Assembly (NCBI RefSeq): GCF_937616625.2
Contig: NC_065575.1
Coordinates: 33,727,001-33,791,000 of the forward strand
Origin: Mercurialis annua
Lineage: Eukaryota; Streptophyta; Magnoliopsida; Malpighiales; Euphorbiaceae
Length of the DNA: 64,000 nt
Direction: 5' to 3'
Shown in pieces: positions 59,533-64,000 of this stretch (within the stretch, counting starts at the first letter, position 1; each line of letters opens with the position of its first letter). A program made the translations under genes and the position numbers. Below the pieces are notes generated by a model, which was given only the letters and a program-made list of their open reading frames with translations, did no database searches and had not been told where the DNA came from.

Positions 59533-62500
59533 ATGCGATTGAAATTCGTGATCTCAGTGTTCTTATTAGTCTGGTTAGGGTTAGGGTTTGATTCAATTCA
59601 CGTGGAAGCTTTATCCGTACCGTTTCGTGCTAACGACGTGCTTCCGATTTTGCCTCGTCAGATATCTTGGCCTCTGCTCAATAATATTCACAGTGCACTT
59701 GATTTATTGCCGTATTATGTTGGCTCTTTAGCCCCTAATAATGGCTCTGTTCAGTGGAAAGGCGCTTGCTTTTATGAAAACGAGGCTCGTATTGACTTCA
59801 CTGAGAGTGATCGAGAGCCGTCCGATTTAGGAGGCGGCGTTATTTATCTTAAGGTTTAATTCTTAAATTAGTAATCATTGATTGTTTTAGTTGTTTATGA
59901 TCTAAAGTTAGGGGGATTGAGTTTAAGGACTTTGTAATTAGTTTAATGATTGATTAGATTAGTAATATTGATTATTTTTGTAATTCATGAGTTAAAGTTA
60001 GAGGGATTGAGTTTATGGACTTTGTAATTAGTTTAATGATTGATAGGTTTATTTAGCATAGTGAGTACAGTTAATTAATTGCTATTTTTGACTATTTTTG
60101 GATGTGTGAAAGTAATTAAGCTTAATGCTGAAGTTTTGTTTTATGTAATTATATAATGTTGTGTTATTATTTTGTTTATTTTATCAAAATAAGTGCTACA
60201 GTAAGTTGTGGAATTAGCTTCTAGATTATTTTAGCTGATTTTATGTGTATTAATGTTTCAAATATGTGGCTGGTCGGTTCACTGCGCGAACAATTGAATA
60301 ACTATTGATGTTTTTTTGAAATTTTATTTATAGACATCCGCGGCACACAGCTGGACGTGTATGGATTTGTATGTTTTCGCGACTCCTTATAGAGTTACAT
60401 GGAATTACTACTTCTCTGCACGAGAACATACTTTAGAGCTTAGTTCATGGGAAGAAAATGCTGAGAGGGACTATGTATGTATTGTTTTTGTTCTGTCTTT
60501 TTTTTTGGTCCGAATTTTGTGTAACTTCGGTGGATGAGGCCTGACATTTTATATTGAAAATTGAGCAGGTGAAGCAACACGGAGTTTCTGTATTTCTTAT
60601 GCCGTCGGGAATGATGGGGACTTTGCTTTCTTTAGTAGATGTCTTGCCTTTGTTTTCTAATACTGGTTGGGGTCAGAATGCTAACTTAGCTTTTCTAAGG
60701 AAGCACATGGGTGCTAACTTTGAGAGCCGTCCTCAGCCCTGGCAGGCTATCATTAATCCTGATGACGTTCAGTCAGGTGATTTTCTGGCTATGTCAAAGA
60801 TCCGCGGTCGCTGGGGTGGATTTGAGACATTGGAGAAGTGGGTAACTGGTGCATTTGCTGGTCATACAGCAGTTTGCTTGAAAGATGAAATGGGGAATCT
60901 TTGGGTTGCTGAATCAGGACATGAGAATGAAAAGGTATATATTTAACAGTGTCAAATTGCTGAAAGAAGTTATATACATCATGTCGTTTTAAAACTATGC
61001 CTTTACAGCCATTGAGCAATGATCTATTGTACACGATATGTCCTGCAATAGTTCTTGGCTTGACATCTGATTTTTCATTTTTCTTTTCATTGCAAACTTT
61101 GTTGCATGACTAGCAGAATAATTTCTGTTTTGCTACTGTGGAAAGGGAGAGTCTGGTTTTAGAGACATCTTTAAGCTATCACTGTTATATCACTTCTTTA
61201 GCCTCTTCAAATCAATCCAAGTTTTGATTGTTACAGAAACGATATTAGTTAAAATGCTCTAGTTTTTCTTCACATGCTCTCCTTGAATGGCTTTTTAATT
61301 CATTGTCAAAACTTCAATGCCCTCCCTCAGCCTTTCTATCTCCATGCACCATATGCTGTGCCAAATGTGACAGATTTTAGGCACGTGTCAAATTGACTTA
61401 TTTTTCTTTGTTAAAATTTGATTGAGGAGTTATTTATACATAGAGGAATTTGGTTCTCCCTGTCCACCTGAACGTAACAATGAGGGAACATATTCCTTTT
61501 CGACATTGATTCTCATTGTGAGTTTTGTTTACACTATCTTCTCATGCATATTTTCAGGGTGAAGAAATTATAGCAGTAATCCCATGGGATGAGTGGTGGG
61601 AATTGTCTCTAAAAGATAGTTCTAATCCACAAATAGCTTTGCTTCCTTTACATCCAGATGTGCGTGCTAGGTTCAACTCAACTGCAGCTTGGGAGTATGC
61701 TCGGAGCATGTCAGGCAAGCCATATGGCTATCACAACATGATATTTAGTTGGATAGACACAATAGCTGACAACTACCCACCACCTCTCGACACTCACTTG
61801 GTAAATTTCTTTTTAAGACTTTTTAAAAAATAGTATGAATTTTATTTAAGATGTGTTTTGTTCTGCATGACAAATCTGCCACACTATTAACAGTTGACTT
61901 GAGGTATAAAATGGTTGTTTGTGATCATATGTATGGTTTGTCATTGGAGCGCACAAGCATTATTATCCGACCTTCATTTCTAATGTTTCATATCTAAAAG
62001 CTAATGAAATGAATCTTTGCTTTTTCTGTACTTTTTTTGCTTGCAGATCATTTCTGCCATGTCCATGTGGACTAGGGTTCAGCCAGCTTATGCCGCAAAT
62101 ATGTGGAATGAGGCTCTAAATAAACGGCTGGGGACCGAGGTATGTTTACACTTTTCTTTCAGCTGTGCTAAAGAAGTAGTTGTCACTTGCCACAGCTGCA
62201 TCAAAATGTTATATTCCAAGAAGCATCTTCATCCCCCCCAAAAATTCTTCAATTTACAAATATGACATTGATTTTGAAGTAGAGGATAGTCAATTCTTTT
62301 TACTATATGAATTTGTGGAAGCAGCTTTAGGTCGCAGATGTTGTTTAAAGTAGAAAGCAGTTTAATTTAGCCCATAATTGCATGTGTTGTTTCTTCAGGG
62401 TCTGGACTTGTATGAAATTTTAGCCGAGGTAGGAAAACGCGGCAAAACCTTCGATGAGCTGCTTACAGCACCGGAACAAGATGATTGGATATATAGTGAT

Positions 62501-62895
62501 GGAAAATCAACAACATGTGTTGCTTTTATCCTTGCAATGTACAAGGCAGCTGGAGTTTTTAATCCCATTTCCAGCTCTATTCAAGTTACTGAATTTACTG
62601 TAAGTCATATATGCTTGAATTTCTCATCTCTGTTGAAACTTGGATTGTTTTGTTGTGTGACATGTCTTGTAACTGCTGGCAGATTCGTGATGCATACATG
62701 CTTAAAATATTCGAGGATAATCAGACAAGACTACCAATCTGGTGCAGTAATGATAACGGGCGACTCCCATTTTGCCAGATTCTCGGCGAGTATTGGATGG
62801 AATTGCCTGAATACAACAGTTTAGAGCCGTATGCCAACATGAATGAAAACTGCCCCTCTTTGGCTCCCACATATGAGAGGCCTAATCGATGCTGA
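59533..62895 (+). CDS. Secreted protein with permuted papain-like (NlpC/P60-type) fold
   Basis: Seven exons, all GT-AG and all in phase 0: 59533-59853, 60334-60474, 60569-60934, 61558-61800, 62047-62139, 62399-62599 and 62683-62895, giving 525 residues. Residues 1-26 are a signal peptide (FVISVFLLVWLGLGF). Around residues 224-265 the order GDFLAMSK...GAFAGHTAVCLKD...LWVAESG resembles the His-containing half of permuted NlpC/P60 or YiiX-type hydrolases (His253). KSTTCVAFIL at about 425-434 supplies a Cys (Cys428) that would be the nucleophile. SGKPYGYHNMIFSWIDT lies between. The C-terminal part has spaced cysteines. I infer a secreted or membrane-system cysteine hydrolase; substrate unknown. 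I recall this as a conserved single-type plant protein but give no symbol. No lesion seen. Confidence 0.85.
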
Positions 62896-63184
62896 TATGA
62901 ATCCAAGCTGTGTAAAATTCTATTGTACTTCAAGTTGATATCTTTTAGTTTGTAAATACAACACTTATTTCGTTTCCGCTTTCCACTCCATAGACGCAAG
63001 GCTGTATATAAATATTACTCTAGTAACATTTAAGCTTTTCACAGAACCCTGTAAGGGGAACTCATATATCTGGCTTGTTCATAGTTTTGTGTCGAGTTTT
63101 AAACTCCTGAAGATTCAAAATCATTCGTTTTTGAACATGAAAATAAGAATGACAAGAGAACAACATTGAAAATGTATCACGAAA
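62896..63184. other. Convergent intergenic region
   Basis: 289 bp between two genes that end toward each other; must hold both 3' UTRs. Nothing else seen. Confidence 0.7.
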
Positions 63185-64000
63185 TCAAATTTCACCATCC
63201 CAAAGCTCTTCCGCAGTTGTGAAAGGTCCCTTGTTTGATATAAAATTTTCTCCGCGGCATATTCTGATCTGTGGAATCTCACTGATCTTCCTGGATTCTT
63301 CTTCACTCAATTCCCAGTCGAATATGTCAAGGTTCTGTTTCATCCTTTCCTTGCTGAAACTCTTCACTAATACGCACACCCCCTGCTCATGTGCCCACCT
63401 TAGGCAGATCTGCCAAATTTTAATGCACCAAAATTGAATAATCAAATCAAATTCAAGATTTCTCGTTCGTAAAAATGATGATTTCTCGTACCTGAGCAAC
63501 AGTTTTTCCTTTCGCCATTGCGATCTCATTAAGCACATCATTTTCTAGAACCCGATTGCTACCCCAAATTGTCCCTTTAGCTCCTAAAGGTGCATAAGCT
63601 TCCAAGATGATTCCTTTGTCCTTACAAAACTCCATTAGCTTGTTTTGTCTCCAGACTGGGTTTATCTCTACCTTTCAACAACAAACCAAACTACAAAGCA
63701 TCAATATGGGTCTGCAAGCAGGGGCGGAACTACCCTTGCGCTACGGTAGGCTCCAGCTCAGGCTGGGATCGAATTCTTTAAAAAATTAAGGCAAGTTATT
63801 CTAATATTCGAGGTAGATTATAGTGAATTTAGGGCTAGAGAGAGATTAAATCCGAACTGTCGAAAAATTAAAGGTGAATCAAACTATCTGCAAGAAACAA
63901 TTTACTAGGAAAAAACTTACTTGATTAACAGCAGGAGGTATCTCAGCAAATGCAAGAATATCTGATAACTTTTTACATGAGAAATTACTGACACCAATGG
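63185..64000 (-). CDS. Aldo-keto reductase, last three exons (partial)
   Basis: Minus-strand exons: beyond 64000 to 63921, 63671-63492 and 63409-63185; junctions are GT-AG and in phase 0, about 160 residues. Motifs in order: [25 protein letters not shown] (junction at Q/V), [45 protein letters not shown]. These are the conserved C-terminal half of plant NADPH-dependent aldo-keto reductases of the AKR4 group (chalcone, codeinone or methylecgonone reductase-like). The NADPH-binding K-S-x5-R-x3-N set is present. The catalytic Asp-Tyr-Lys-His half lies outside the window, so substrate cannot be inferred. No disruption in the visible part. Confidence 0.9.
63719..63860. mobile_element. Possible MITE end in an aldo-keto reductase intron
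   Basis: CAGGGGCGGAACTACCCTTG is a common start of plant inverted-repeat MITEs. The other end is not clear, so this may be a fragment. Confidence 0.35.

Noticed and set aside
63219..63437. Plus-strand frame opposite the aldo-keto reductase exon
   Set aside because: Antisense shadow; the minus strand carries the conserved reductase motifs and splice sites.

Overview
The window is plant nuclear DNA, most likely from a eudicot. It is AT-rich, its genes have GT-AG introns, and it is filled with Ty3/gypsy, Ty1/copia, Mutator-like (MULE), CACTA, hAT, PIF/Harbinger, Stowaway and possible Helitron sequence. All calls come from reading the sequence; no database was searched.

Region 1 (1-37.7 kb) is a nest of transposons. 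A decayed Tat-like Ty3/gypsy body (gag and protease at 1-1860, reverse transcriptase at 36685-37706) is split at one codon by a 34.8-kb block. The block starts TG, ends CA and is flanked by the 5-bp repeat TAGAC. Inside are at least three gypsy LTR copies with methionine-tRNA primer sites, two copia fragments, a CACTA element, and several small MULEs with 9-bp target duplications. The only plausible host gene there is a two-exon gene for a small secreted cysteine-rich protein (8117-8459, minus). The gypsy LTRs carry a repeated hairpin motif in which the loop sequence is conserved while the stems differ from unit to unit but stay complementary. This is the most unusual signal in the window.

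Region 2 (37.7-52.2 kb) is a second nest. A Harbinger remnant is followed by a long copia LTR. The LTR holds a Stowaway-type MITE, and the MITE holds a 7209-bp autonomous-type MULE with a perfect 9-bp target duplication. The MULE encodes a MuDR-type transposase (one nonsense codon) and a plant-mobile-domain protein (one lost splice acceptor). Its ends are built of 29-bp palindromes.

Region 3 (52.6-64 kb) is the gene-bearing end. It has a MYND zinc-finger gene that appears to lack one internal exon, then an intact seven-exon gene for a secreted protein of 525 residues with a permuted papain-like (NlpC/P60-type) His...Cys order, and finally, tail-to-tail with it, the last three exons of an aldo-keto reductase gene on the minus strand that runs off the window. 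Small MULE-type elements lie between and beside these genes. No rRNA, tRNA gene or CRISPR array was seen.
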